Source: Mycobacterium sp. HUMS_12744610
GTDB taxonomy: Bacteria > Actinomycetota > Actinomycetes > Mycobacteriales > Mycobacteriaceae
Direction: 5' to 3'
NCBI RefSeq assembly: GCF_041206865.1
Contig: NZ_JBGEDP010000001.1
Coordinates: 2,914,001 to 2,978,000 of the forward strand
Length of the DNA stretch: 64,000 bases
A program made the translations under genes and the position numbers. This document shows positions 42,418 through 51,082 of the stretch, one piece after another (positions within the stretch are counted from its first letter, which is position 1; each line of letters opens with the position of its first letter). The notes beneath the pieces are model-generated. The model was not told where the DNA came from. It saw nothing but the letters and a program-made list of their open reading frames with translations, and ran no database searches.

Positions 42418-42853
42418 TTTTCACTGTAACTGAACTGGTTAACTCCTGGGAATTCGCTGGGAAGCCTGTATACCAGCTGTGGGCTAACTGTATTCAGGCG
42501 AGGGGCTCGCTTGGCTTGGGCGGCCGACAGCGTCGGCCACGCAGTCGCGGGGCGTCGTCGCGCACCGGACCCATGCCCGGCGGGGCGGCCGGGCTTCGCC
42601 GGGCTCGAGGAAAACCCTCCACTGCGGCAACAGTTTCCACCGAGCGAGCGGCTGGCGGCGGGAACGACGAGGCCTCGCCGCTGCGAGGCGCAGGGTCAGT
42701 ACGCGGCCGGTCATCGGCGCTGACTGCCCAACCGGCCAACGTCGTGAGCGGCACCTCGGCTAAGCCAGGTGTTTCTGAAAAAGATTCGCTTGAGAGCATC
42801 CAAGCAAACTCGACTCGCGACCCACAGGGCCGCGGGTTGAGTGCGGGACGGCT

Positions 42854-42896
42854 ACCGCCGGCCGGTGACGCCACTCCGGCGCCACCGGCCGGCGGT
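42854..42896 (-). terminator. 14-bp perfect hairpin after the hydrolase gene
   Basis: ACCGCCGGCCGGTG (42854-42867) pairs with CACCGGCCGGCGGT (42883-42896) over a 15-base loop, 120 bp after the hydrolase stop. Without a T-run it is a possible terminator separating the hydrolase from the PPE genes. Confidence 0.45.
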
Positions 42897-43016
42897 GTCA
42901 TCGACGCGTATCACCGGGCGGTGCGCGCACCGCGTGCCCAGCCTTTCCCGCTCACGGGCGCGTGAGCGTGTCGTTCATTCGATGCGGGCCCGGCCATCGC
43001 TTGGGCCGCGGCGCGG

Positions 43017-44180
43017 CTAGTCAACAAACGGCCCCCATGCGTGCCGCTTCATCGCGGCGGGCTTCTTGCCGAGCTTGCCGGCGCGCACCATCACCGCGAG
43101 GCTGTCCAGGATGACGCGGCTGCTCATAAGGGCGGTCTGCTCGGCCCAGTCGTAGGGCGGCGAGCACTCCACCACCTCGATGCCGTTCAGTCCGGGCTCG
43201 GAGATCAGCCGGATGAGGTTGAGCGCCTCACGCGGCAACAGCCCGCCGGGCTCGGGCCAGCCGGTGCCCGGCACGAAGCCGGCGTCGATCACGTCGATGT
43301 CGAACGACAGGTACACCGCCTTGGCGTCCTTCCACGCCGTCTCCAGGGCGATTTCGGCGATCTTCTCGATCCCGACGCGTTCGACGTCGCCGACCGTGAT
43401 GACGGTGCTACCTCGCTGCCGGCCCACCTGGACGCCCGCGCGCGGTGCCTGCCACCCGCCGATGCCGATCTGCACCAGGTTCGTGGCCGGCGCGTTCTTG
43501 ATGTTGGTGGCGTGGAACCACGGCGTGGTGTGCATCCGCTCGTCGAGATCGGTCTCCTGGGTGTCGACGTGGCGGTCGAAGTGGATGATGCCCACGTTGC
43601 CGTCCAGGTGGGGCGCCAGGCCCCGCACCGTCGGGAACCCTATCGAGTGGTCACCGCCGAGTACCACCGGGAACACTCCGTGGGAGACCACATGTGACAT
43701 GGCCGTGCTGATCTGGTCGAATGACTTCTCGATGTTCGCCGGGATCGTGACGACGTCGCCGATGTCGACGATGTTGAGTTGTTCGCGCAGGTCCACGCCC
43801 AGTTCGTAGCAGTAGGTGCCAAACAGGTTGGTCGAGCGCCGGATGCCCATGGGGCCGAACCGGGTGCCCGGGCGGTAGGTGGTGCCGGCGTCGAGCGGCG
43901 CGCCGAAGACCGCCACCTCGGCGTCGGAGATGTCGTGCACGTCCTCCAGGAACGGGCACTTCAGAAACGTCCCGCGCTCTCCGGCGAAGTGCGGCAGCTC
44001 GCCGCGGGAGAAGGTCGACAGCGTGCGGTCGTTGATCGTCGGGGCGGCTTCCAGGCCGTGCGCAATGCAGCGGTCGATCTCCTCGCGGTGACGGCGGTTC
44101 GGCAGCTCGGCCTCGGCCTGCTGTGCCCACTGACCTTCGCGATTGGGAATGTCGGCCTGTCCAGCGAACGGATTTGTCAC
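43017..44180 (-). CDS. gdmH: Ureohydrolase: probable guanidine hydrolase (annotated elsewhere as agmatinase)
   Basis: A 387-residue arginase/agmatinase-fold enzyme. Metal ligands are in GGDHSIGFP, IHFDRHVDTQ (DRHxD instead of the usual DAHxD) and SFDIDVIDAGFVPG. The N-terminus is about 80 residues longer than in typical agmatinases, and HTTPWFHATN, GTRFGPMGIRRSTNLF are typical of the group that holds the Ni-dependent guanidine hydrolase of cyanobacteria (Sll1077). Products would be urea and ammonia. A guanidine-III riboswitch lies 117 bp upstream and urease is nearby. GTG 44180 follows GAGAGGA; GTG 44210 lacks one. Agmatinase remains the alternative. Confidence 0.75.
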   Translation of the reverse strand: MTNPFAGQADIPNREGQWAQQAEAELPNRRHREEIDRCIAHGLEAAPTINDRTLSTFSRGELPHFAGERGTFLKCPFLEDVHDISDAEVAVFGAPLDAGTTYRPGTRFGPMGIRRSTNLFGTYCYELGVDLREQLNIVDIGDVVTIPANIEKSFDQISTAMSHVVSHGVFPVVLGGDHSIGFPTVRGLAPHLDGNVGIIHFDRHVDTQETDLDERMHTTPWFHATNIKNAPATNLVQIGIGGWQAPRAGVQVGRQRGSTVITVGDVERVGIEKIAEIALETAWKDAKAVYLSFDIDVIDAGFVPGTGWPEPGGLLPREALNLIRLISEPGLNGIEVVECSPPYDWAEQTALMSSRVILDSLAVMVRAGKLGKKPAAMKRHAWGPFVD

Positions 44181-44297
44181 TATCTGTCCTCTCGTTGAGA
44201 CGTATCTCACGGCGGAGGATGCCCCGGCGAACGGTACCTAAGCGACTCGGCGGGTTCACAAATCGGCTTTGATGACCGCCGCGCGACGCATCCAGTA

Positions 44298-44340
44298 CTC
44301 GCCGTCTTGTCGCTGTCCGGGTACGGCGAACTCGTCCGGG
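44298..44340 (-). promoter_or_regulatory. Guanidine-III (ykkC-III) riboswitch
   Basis: Reading the minus strand: CCGGACGAG, TT, CGCCGTACCCGG, ACAGC, GACAAGACGGCG. This fits the class-III guanidine aptamer nearly base for base: CCGG pairs with the later CCGG, CGCCGT pairs with ACGGCG, and the conserved ACGAG and ACAAGACGG are intact. It lies 117 bp before the hydrolase GTG. Class III is known mainly from Actinobacteria, ahead of emrE and genes annotated speB. TTGCGA and TATCTT (44394-44368, minus) are possible promoter boxes 28 bp before it. Confidence 0.88.
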
Positions 44341-44503
44341 CGGCCTTTCACGGCTGCGCCACGGTTGAAGATACAGGCCGATCTCACATCGCAATCACAC
44401 CGGCGGAAATCCCGGGCGCTTTGACAGCCAATTGCAGACACATTGCCAGGCGATTGGCAGGTAGGCGGCGCGGTCGCCGCGGATTACTGCCCGGCAACCC
44501 GGG

Positions 44504-45892
44504 CTAACTGGCGACCCGAGTGTTTTCCGAGCGGTGCGCCTCGGCCGCTAGTTCGGCCAGCTGTTCGAGCCGCGTACGCGCGAAGGCCTGCTGCTCGGTG
44601 ATCGTGAGCTGGCCTCGCCGATTGCTGAGGAACGTCACCGCCCACGACACCAGCGTGGTGACCTGGTTCTTGAAGCCGACCAGGTAGACCAGGTGCAGCA
44701 CCAGCCACGCCAGCCAGGCGATGAAGCCGCTGAACTCCAGCGGGCCGATCTTGGCCACCGCGGAGAACTTGGACACCGTGGCCATCGAACCCTTGTCGAA
44801 GTACTGGAAGGGCTCGCGCTGCGCCGGGTCGGCCCCGCCGACCTCGGCCTTGATCGTGCGGGCGACGTACTTGGCGCCCTGGATCGCACCCTGCGCCACA
44901 CCCGGCACGCCCTCGACGGCGGCCATGTCGCCGACGACGAACACGTTGGGGTGCCCGGGAATGGACAGGTCGGGAAGCACTTTGACCCGGCCGGCCCGGT
45001 CCAGTTCGACCGCCGACTGGTCGGCGAGGTCCCTGCCGAGCCCGCTCGCCGACACCCCGGCGGACCAGACTTTGCACTGGGACTCGATGCGCCGGACGGT
45101 GCCGTCGGAATCCTTGACGGTGATGCCGTTGCGGTCCACGTCGGTGACCATCGCGCCCAACTGGATCTCCACACCCATCTTCTCCAGCCGCGCGGCGGCC
45201 CGCTTGCCCAGCTTCTCCCCGAACGGCGGCAGCACCGCGGGCGCGGCGTCGAGCAGAATCACCCGGGCCTTCGTCGAGTCGATGTGCCGAAACGCGCCCT
45301 TGAGGGTGTACTCGGCCAATTCGGCGATCTGACCGGCCATCTCGACGCCGGTCGGGCCGGCGCCGACGACGGTGAACGTAAGCAGCTTCTTGCGGCGCTC
45401 CGGATCGCGGGAGCGCTCGGCCTGCTCGAAGGCGCTCAGGATGCGCCCGCGCAGCTCCAAAGCGTCGTCGATCGACTTCATGCCGGGCGCGAACTCGGCG
45501 AAGTGGTCGTTGCCGAAGTAGGACTGGCCGGCGCCGGCGGCGACGATCAGGCTGTCGTACGGAGTTTCGTAGGTGTGCCCCAACAGGTCGGACACCACGC
45601 GGCGGTTGGCCAGGTCGATGTGGGTGACGTTGCCCAGCAGCACCTGGAGATTGCTCTGGTCGCGCAGCACGACCCGGGTGGCCGGAGCGATCTCTCCTTC
45701 GGAGATGATGCCGGTGGCCACCTGGTACAGCAACGGCTGGAACAGATGGTGGGTGGTGCGGGCGATCATCTTGATGTCGACATCGGCTCGCTTGAGCTTC
45801 TTTGCGGCGTTGAGGCCACCGAATCCCGATCCGATGATCACGACCCGATGCCGACGCTTGGCTCCAGATGCGCTTTCTGGCTGGGGGCTCAT
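44504..45892 (-). CDS. ndh: Type II NADH dehydrogenase (Rv1854c-like)
   Basis: A 462-residue single-subunit NADH:menaquinone oxidoreductase. FAD motif VVIIGSGFGGLNAAKKL near residue 17, NADH motif TFTVVGAGPTGVEMAGQIAE near residue 180, and VFVVGDMAA. The C-terminal amphipathic and hydrophobic helices (IAWLAWLVLHLVYLVGFKNQ) attach it to the inner face of the membrane. ATG 45892. In M. tuberculosis Ndh is the main respiratory NADH oxidase and mutations affect isoniazid response. Confidence 0.95.
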   Translation of the reverse strand: MSPQPESASGAKRRHRVVIIGSGFGGLNAAKKLKRADVDIKMIARTTHHLFQPLLYQVATGIISEGEIAPATRVVLRDQSNLQVLLGNVTHIDLANRRVVSDLLGHTYETPYDSLIVAAGAGQSYFGNDHFAEFAPGMKSIDDALELRGRILSAFEQAERSRDPERRKKLLTFTVVGAGPTGVEMAGQIAELAEYTLKGAFRHIDSTKARVILLDAAPAVLPPFGEKLGKRAAARLEKMGVEIQLGAMVTDVDRNGITVKDSDGTVRRIESQCKVWSAGVSASGLGRDLADQSAVELDRAGRVKVLPDLSIPGHPNVFVVGDMAAVEGVPGVAQGAIQGAKYVARTIKAEVGGADPAQREPFQYFDKGSMATVSKFSAVAKIGPLEFSGFIAWLAWLVLHLVYLVGFKNQVTTLVSWAVTFLSNRRGQLTITEQQAFARTRLEQLAELAAEAHRSENTRVAS

Positions 45893-46077
45893 ATGTATCT
45901 GCTGCTCCTGAGGGGCTCCTTGACGCGCACTGCCAGTCCGATAATCACGGTAGTCACAGGAGTACCCCCGAATCCAAATCGCAAGCCTGTGCGTTCAACC
46001 ACACCAGCGTTGTTTTCCCATTTCGGGCGACGTGATACTCGTCATGCCGGGGGCCGCCGCGACGATCCCCAGCGGCC

Positions 46078-46995
46078 CTACAGGCCCACGAGCGGACGTA
46101 GCGCCGCGCCGGCGGCGGCAATCACCCCGGGCGTGTAGAACGGAACGTTGATGATGAGGCTGTCGATGCCCGCGTCGAGCACCTTGGTCTTGAGCTGCTC
46201 GGCGACCGATTCGGCGCCGCCAACCACCATGCGCTGGCTCATCTCGGCGGGAACCTGGTCGGGCTTGGCGTTGTCGTCGACGAGCGCGGTGACCAGCATG
46301 CTGGTTTCCAGTGTCGCCGGGTCGCGGCCGATCTCCTCGCACCGCTGACGCACCACCTGCAGCTTGCGCGGCACCTCGTCGAACCCGGCGATCACGTTGA
46401 GGTGGTCGAAGTGCCGCGCCGCCAACGGGATCGTCTTCTTCTCGCCGCTTCCACCGATCATCAACGGGATGTGCTCGCGGTAGCGGGGGTTGGCCAGCGC
46501 CTCCGTCGCGCGATACCACTTGCCCGAGAAGCTCGGCCGCTCGCCCTTGAGCATCGGCAGGATGATCTGCAGCGCCTCGTCGAGCCGGTTGAACCTGTCG
46601 GTGAAGGTGCCGAACTCGAAACCGAGCTGGTCGTGTTCGAGTTCGAACCAGCCGGTGCCGATGCCCAAGATGGCCCGGCCCCTGCTCACCACGTCCAGCG
46701 TGGTGATGGTCTTGGCCAGCAAGGTGGGGTTGCGGTAGGTGTTGCCGGTCACCAGGGTCCCCAACTGCACCCGCTCGGTGGCGGTGGCCAGCGCCCCCAG
46801 GGCGGTGTAGGCCTCCAGCATCGGCTGGTCGGGTGAGCCCAGCATGGGCAGCTGGTAGAAGTGGTCCATCACGAAAACCGAGTCGAAACCGGCCGATTCG
46901 GCCTCACGGGCCTGGGCGATCACGGTGGGAAAGAGCTGATCCACCCCTGTGCCGTAGGAGAAGTTGGGAATCTGCAGACCGAGTCGTATAGCCAC
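46078..46995 (-). CDS. F420-dependent LLM-class oxidoreductase (Rv1855c-like)
   Basis: A 305-residue luciferase-like TIM-barrel enzyme: MAIRLGLQIPNFSYGTGVDQ, ERVQLGTLVTGNTYRNP, GRAILGIGTGWFELEHDQLG are typical. Many mycobacterial members use F420. Substrate unknown. GTG 46995. Followed by an SDR-like gene on the same strand, as in M. tuberculosis. Confidence 0.9.
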   Translation of the reverse strand: MAIRLGLQIPNFSYGTGVDQLFPTVIAQAREAESAGFDSVFVMDHFYQLPMLGSPDQPMLEAYTALGALATATERVQLGTLVTGNTYRNPTLLAKTITTLDVVSRGRAILGIGTGWFELEHDQLGFEFGTFTDRFNRLDEALQIILPMLKGERPSFSGKWYRATEALANPRYREHIPLMIGGSGEKKTIPLAARHFDHLNVIAGFDEVPRKLQVVRQRCEEIGRDPATLETSMLVTALVDDNAKPDQVPAEMSQRMVVGGAESVAEQLKTKVLDAGIDSLIINVPFYTPGVIAAAGAALRPLVGL

Positions 46996-47059
46996 GCTAG
47001 TTACCGTAGCGATCGGCCCACGGCGCCGAAACCGGTGGGACGCGCCAACCGCAACGGGC

Positions 47060-47737
47060 TCAGGCGAACTGGGTCAACGCGCCGTGGCTGACGTGCAGGG
47101 TCTGGCCGGTGATGTGGCGGGCGGCCGGAGTGGTGAGGAACAGCGCCAGGCGGGCGAATTCCGCCGCCACGGGCGGGGGCGTACGCGACAGGCCGTCGTA
47201 ACCGGGCTGGGCGCTGCGCCCACAGGCGACGGCGTTAACGGTGATCCCGCGCGTGCCGAATACCACGGCCTGCCCGGCGACCCAGCTCGACAGCGCGGCC
47301 TTGATGGCGGCGTCGATGCTGCCCGCCGGGGGGTTCTCCGTCACCACCCCGACGATGGACCCGCCGGAGCGCAGATGGTCGCCGACGGCCTGCACGGTCA
47401 GCACGGCCGACAGCACTGTCGCGTCGAGGGCGTTGCGCCAGGCCTGCGCGGTGTCGGCGATCGAGTATGTCCGCGGGTCGCCGGCCTCCCAGGACGGGAC
47501 CGGCACGTGGACGATGGTGTCCAGGTGGCGGGGGAGGAGCCCGCGGGCGTCTTCAAGGCTGGCCGGGTCGGTGGTGTCGCAGACGATCGCGTCCACGTCG
47601 AGTTCCTTGGCGGCGATCTCGAGGTCACTGCGGCGCGCGCCCACCAGCGTCACCTTGTGACCGGCGTCGCGGAAACCCTCGGCCACTGTGCGCCCCAGGT
47701 CGGTGTCCCCACCGGTGACCAGCACGTCCACTGCCAT
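47060..47737 (-). CDS. SDR-family protein lacking the catalytic Tyr (Rv1856c-like)
   Basis: A 225-residue Rossmann protein. The nucleotide motif is VLVTGGDTDLGRTVAEG and the C-terminus ARHITGQTLHVSHGAL is typical SDR. The catalytic YxxxK is replaced by DAAIK (DAAIKAALSSW), so Tyr is missing while Lys remains; my memory of Rv1856c is that it also lacks it. It may bind a nucleotide without classical reductase activity. ATG 47737 with GAGGAGG upstream. Confidence 0.88.
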   Translation of the reverse strand: MAVDVLVTGGDTDLGRTVAEGFRDAGHKVTLVGARRSDLEIAAKELDVDAIVCDTTDPASLEDARGLLPRHLDTIVHVPVPSWEAGDPRTYSIADTAQAWRNALDATVLSAVLTVQAVGDHLRSGGSIVGVVTENPPAGSIDAAIKAALSSWVAGQAVVFGTRGITVNAVACGRSAQPGYDGLSRTPPPVAAEFARLALFLTTPAARHITGQTLHVSHGALTQFA

Positions 47738-47904
47738 GACCTCCTCGTGTTCACCGTCGAACCCGCAGACCCGACTCAACTCATGTTACTGGACGGTAGC
47801 TAGCCAATGAAATCCCCGGCGCCGCGACGCGCGGGCCAATTGGGTAACTATTCGGCCATCACCGCAATCCCCCCGGGACGCGCACCGCCCGTTAGGGTGC
47901 ATGC

Positions 47905-48672
47905 GTGCGTCCGGTCGGGTTCACGGCTTGTCTGGTGTCGGCGGCGCTGCTAGCCGCGCCCGTCGGGTGCGCCCGGAAATCGCCCTCGCCCCGATCCGCC
48001 GGATCGGTCGTCGTGTTCGCCGCGGCCTCGCTGAGGCCCCTCTTCACCCAGATCGGACAGCGGTTCAAGGCCGACCATCCCGGCGACGGCGCCGATTTCG
48101 AGTTCGCCGGTTCCTCCGAGCTGGCGACGCAGCTGACTCAGGGCGCCCCCGCCGACGTCTTCGCGTCGGCCGACACGGCGCAGATGGACACCGTCGCCAC
48201 AGCCGGACTGCTGGATGGCGACCCGGCGGGCTTCGCCTCGAACACGCTGGTGATCGTGACCGCTCCCGGGAACCCGAAGAAGACCGCGAGCTTCGCCGAC
48301 CTGGCCGGGCCGGGCCGGGCCGTGGTGATCTGCCAACCGCCGGTGCCGTGCGGGTCGGCGACCCGACGCATCGAAGACGACACCGGCGTACACCTGACGC
48401 CGGTCAGCGAGGAACTCAGCGTGACCGACGTCCTCGACAAGGTCACCACGGGTCAGGCCGACGCCGGGCTGGTGTATGTCTCCGACGCCAAGAGCGCCGG
48501 CGACAAGGTGGCGTCCGTCGACTTTCCCGAGGCGGCCAGCGCTGTCAACACCCACCCCATCGCGGTGCTGAAGCATGCGCCGCACCCCGCGGCGGCGCGG
48601 CGGTTCGTCGAACTGGTGATGTCCGGTCCCGGCCAGCAAGCGCTGGCCCGGGCGGGGTTCGCTAAGCCCTGA
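47905..48672 (+). CDS. modA: Molybdate-binding lipoprotein ModA (Rv1857-like)
   Basis: A 255-residue periplasmic binding protein. Signal peptide with a Cys at residue 22 (APVGC; Pro at -3 makes the lipobox imperfect). [49 protein letters not shown] and [13 protein letters not shown] match ModA. GTG 47905. The reading frame is intact, but its partners modB and modC downstream are damaged, so the protein probably no longer serves transport. Confidence 0.92.
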   Translation: MRPVGFTACLVSAALLAAPVGCARKSPSPRSAGSVVVFAAASLRPLFTQIGQRFKADHPGDGADFEFAGSSELATQLTQGAPADVFASADTAQMDTVATAGLLDGDPAGFASNTLVIVTAPGNPKKTASFADLAGPGRAVVICQPPVPCGSATRRIEDDTGVHLTPVSEELSVTDVLDKVTTGQADAGLVYVSDAKSAGDKVASVDFPEAASAVNTHPIAVLKHAPHPAAARRFVELVMSGPGQQALARAGFAKP

Positions 48673-48680
48673 CGCCGGCC

Positions 48681-49275
48681 GTGCCTTCCCCCGTCAACCT
48701 GCCGCGCTGGGTGTACGTGCCGGCCGCGGTGGGCACCGTCTTCGTGGTGCTGCCGCTGCTGGCGATCGCGGCCAAGGTCGACTGGCCGAATTTGTGGTCC
48801 CTGATCACCAGCTCGTCGTCGAGGACCGCGCTGTTGCTGAGCCTGAAGACCGCGACCGCCAGCACCGTGCTGTGCGTGCTGCTGGGGGTCCCGATGGCGC
48901 TCGTGCTGGCGCGCAGCGCGACGCGCCTGGTGCGGCTGATGCGGCCGCTGATGGGGCCGACTACGAGGTGGTCGCGGCGACGCTGGGGGTCCGGCCCAGC
49001 GCGGTCTGGTGGCGGGTCACGCTCCCGCTGCTGCGGCCGGGCCTGGTGTCGGGGCGGTGCTGGCGTTCGCGCGTTCACTGGGGGAGTTCGGCGCGACGCT
49101 GACGTTCGCCGGTTCGCGGCAAGGGGTGACCCGCACCCTGCCGCTGGAGATCTACCTGCAGCGGGTCACCGACGCCAACGCCGCCGTGGCATTGTCGATC
49201 CTGTTGGTGGCGGTCGCGGCGCTGGTGGTGCTGGGCCTGGGGGCGCGCGGACTGACCGCGAACGACGGCAGGTAG
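48681..49275 (+). pseudogene. modB: Degraded molybdate permease gene modB
   Basis: The N-terminus (GTG 48681: [17 protein letters not shown] through [16 protein letters not shown]) is intact in one frame. At about 48950-48958 roughly 80 codons, including several helices, are missing and the frame changes: [20 protein letters not shown] follows. One G is then missing near 49053 ([16 protein letters not shown]), and the end ([13 protein letters not shown] to the stop at 49275) is in a third frame. The EAA-loop part is split. No functional permease can result. Confidence 0.85.
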
Positions 49276-49349
49276 CCGCCCGGTTACCGGGTGCCCTTTC
49301 CAGGCGCGGGCCGCTGAACGACGATGAACTGAGCCGCCTTTCCCGCTTG

Positions 49350-49365
49350 ATACCCCCAGGGGTAC
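49350..49365. promoter_or_regulatory. CsoR/CstR-type operator
   Basis: TACCCC-CA-GGGGTA is a perfect inverted repeat of the type bound by CsoR-family repressors, including the persulfide sensor CstR. It lies 57 bp before the SQR-like start. No csoR-like gene is in the window. Binding inferred. Confidence 0.6.
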
Positions 49366-49420
49366 CCTGGGAGCGTCGAGCCGCATCACCGTTGTGGCCT
49401 GGTCCGACCGAGGAGCATCA

Positions 49421-50875
49421 ATGGCACGAGTCGTCATCCTCGGCGCTGGCATCGCGGGACACACCGCCGCGCTGCACCTGCGCCGATGGCTATCCCGCAA
49501 GCACGAGGTCGTCGTGATTTCGCCCAACGCCGACTGGAACTGGATCCCATCGAACATCTGGGTCGGCGTCGGCCGGATGGAAGCGGACAAGGTGCTGATT
49601 CCGCTGAAACCGATCTATGACCGCAAGGGCATCATCTTCCATCAGGCGCGCGCGACCGCGATCCGTCCCGAGGGATCGGGCGGTGAGGCGTCGCCGACGG
49701 TGGACTTCACCTATACCGACCCCGAGCACAACGGCCAGACCGGCTCAGTGGTGTACCACTACCTGATCAACGCCACCGGCCCGCAGCTGAACTTCGCGGC
49801 CACGCCCGGCCTGGGCCCGGACGGGCACTCTTACTCCGTGTGCACCGCCGACCACGCGATCGAGGCGTCCGCCGCGCTGCACAAGGTGATGGCCAAGATG
49901 CGGGCCGGCGAGAAGCAGCGCCTGGTGATCGGCGTGGGACACGGCACCTGCACCTGCGAGGGGGCGGCGTTCGAGTACACCTTCAACGTCGAACACACGC
50001 TGCGCGCGGCCGGCCTGCGCGACATGGCCGAGATCGTCTACCTCACCAACGAATACGAGCTCGGCGACTTCGGCGTCGACGGCATGCAGTTCGAGGACAA
50101 GGGCTTTCTGCAGTCCAGCCGGATGTGGACCGAGTCGCTGTTCCGCGAGCGCGGCGTCAAGGCCATCACCCAGGCCGCCGTGCACGAGGTGATGGAAGGC
50201 AAGCTGCGCTATGAGCAGCTCGACGGCAAGGAGCACGACCTGGACTTCGACTTCGCGATGCTGCTGCCGCCATTCAAGGGCGTCCCCCTGGCCGCCTACG
50301 ACAATGCCGGCAACGACATCACGTCCAAGCTGTTCGCACCGTCGGGATTCCTCAAGGTCGACGCCGACTACTCGGGCAAGCCGTATGACGAGTGGTCCGC
50401 CGAGGACTGGCCGCACACCTACGAGTCCCCGGCGTACCGCAACATCTTCGCCCCGGGCATCGCGTTCGCGCCGCCGCACCCGATCTCTCGGCCGCGTAAG
50501 AGCCCCAACGGTACGGTCATCACCCCGAGCCCGCCGCGCACCGGGATGCCGTCGGGGATCATGGCCAAGACGGTCGCCGAGACCATCCGGGACCGCATCG
50601 AGCACCCTGACGCCGCCGCCCACCGCGCCTCGATGGCGACTATGGGCGCGGCGTGCGTCGCCTCCGCGGGCGCCGGGCTGCGCGAGGGGTCGGCCGCCGC
50701 GATGACGATGTTCCCGGTCGTCCCGGACCCGAAGAAGTATCCGCAGACGGGCCGGGACATCGCCGGCACGTCCGGCGAGCTCGGGCTGGCCGGGCATTGG
50801 ATCAAACTGTTGCTGCACTACATGTTCATCTATAAGGCCAAGGCCAGGCCGTTTTGGTGGTTGATCCCCGAGTGA
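49421..50875 (+). CDS. FAD-dependent sulfide:quinone oxidoreductase-like protein
   Basis: A 484-residue flavoprotein. FAD motif [20 protein letters not shown] at the N-terminus, redox-type Cys at 141 (SVCTADHA), 177 and 179 (GTCTCEG), C-terminal amphipathic segment ([20 protein letters not shown]) for membrane contact. This fits SQR/NDH-2-type enzymes that oxidise sulfide to sulfane sulfur. ATG 49421 follows GAGGAG by 7 bases. It sits between the modB and modC remnants. The operator upstream favours a sulfide or copper-linked role. Exact substrate unproven. Confidence 0.75.
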   Translation: MARVVILGAGIAGHTAALHLRRWLSRKHEVVVISPNADWNWIPSNIWVGVGRMEADKVLIPLKPIYDRKGIIFHQARATAIRPEGSGGEASPTVDFTYTDPEHNGQTGSVVYHYLINATGPQLNFAATPGLGPDGHSYSVCTADHAIEASAALHKVMAKMRAGEKQRLVIGVGHGTCTCEGAAFEYTFNVEHTLRAAGLRDMAEIVYLTNEYELGDFGVDGMQFEDKGFLQSSRMWTESLFRERGVKAITQAAVHEVMEGKLRYEQLDGKEHDLDFDFAMLLPPFKGVPLAAYDNAGNDITSKLFAPSGFLKVDADYSGKPYDEWSAEDWPHTYESPAYRNIFAPGIAFAPPHPISRPRKSPNGTVITPSPPRTGMPSGIMAKTVAETIRDRIEHPDAAAHRASMATMGAACVASAGAGLREGSAAAMTMFPVVPDPKKYPQTGRDIAGTSGELGLAGHWIKLLLHYMFIYKAKARPFWWLIPE

Positions 50876-50886
50876 AAGGCGATCCC

Positions 50887-51072
50887 ATGACTTCCATGGA
50901 CAGTGAGAGCACCGACTCTGAGGTGAACGTCCGGACCGCCGAACGCATCGCCGATGCGCCGCTGCCCACCAGGTCGACCCTGCGGATGCGCCGGAGCCTG
51001 CTGGTGCAGTTCTGGCGGTTCACCAGCATCAATCTCAAGATGATGCGGATCATCTTCAGCGGCCACCACTGA
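50887..51072 (+). CDS. 61-residue protein following the SQR-like gene
   Basis: A small protein starting 12 bases after the SQR-like stop with AAAGG before its ATG. The acidic N-terminus (MTSMDSESTDSEV) is followed by a basic, aromatic helix (SLLVQFWRFTSINLKMMRII) that could lie on the membrane. No family recognised. Tight spacing makes a partner role with the oxidoreductase likely. Confidence 0.65.
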   Translation: MTSMDSESTDSEVNVRTAERIADAPLPTRSTLRMRRSLLVQFWRFTSINLKMMRIIFSGHH

Positions 51073-51082
51073 CGCGCCGCCG

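Larger units (their letters stand above)
42216..43016. other. 801-bp intergenic region between PPE pair and hydrolase
   Basis: No gene I can support: the open frames here have composition unlike the neighbours and no starts with ribosome binding sites. It contains two palindromes, an AT-rich stretch of about 90 bp (42400-42490) unusual for this genome, and a strong hairpin at 42854. The AT-rich stretch is a likely Lsr2 target and promoter region for the PPE operon. Confidence 0.5.

Noticed and set aside
42276..42965. Plus-strand open frame of 229 codons in the PPE-hydrolase gap
   Set aside because: No ribosome binding site, low-complexity Arg/Ser/Pro composition, and it crosses the AT-rich region and the hairpin.
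44256..44441. Short minus-strand frame across the guanidine riboswitch
   Set aside because: Overlaps the aptamer; no ribosome binding site and no homology. The RNA structure explains the conservation.
49276..51082. Insertion sequence or transposon explaining the split mod locus
   Set aside because: No transposase, terminal inverted repeats or target duplication seen at either side of the inserted genes.
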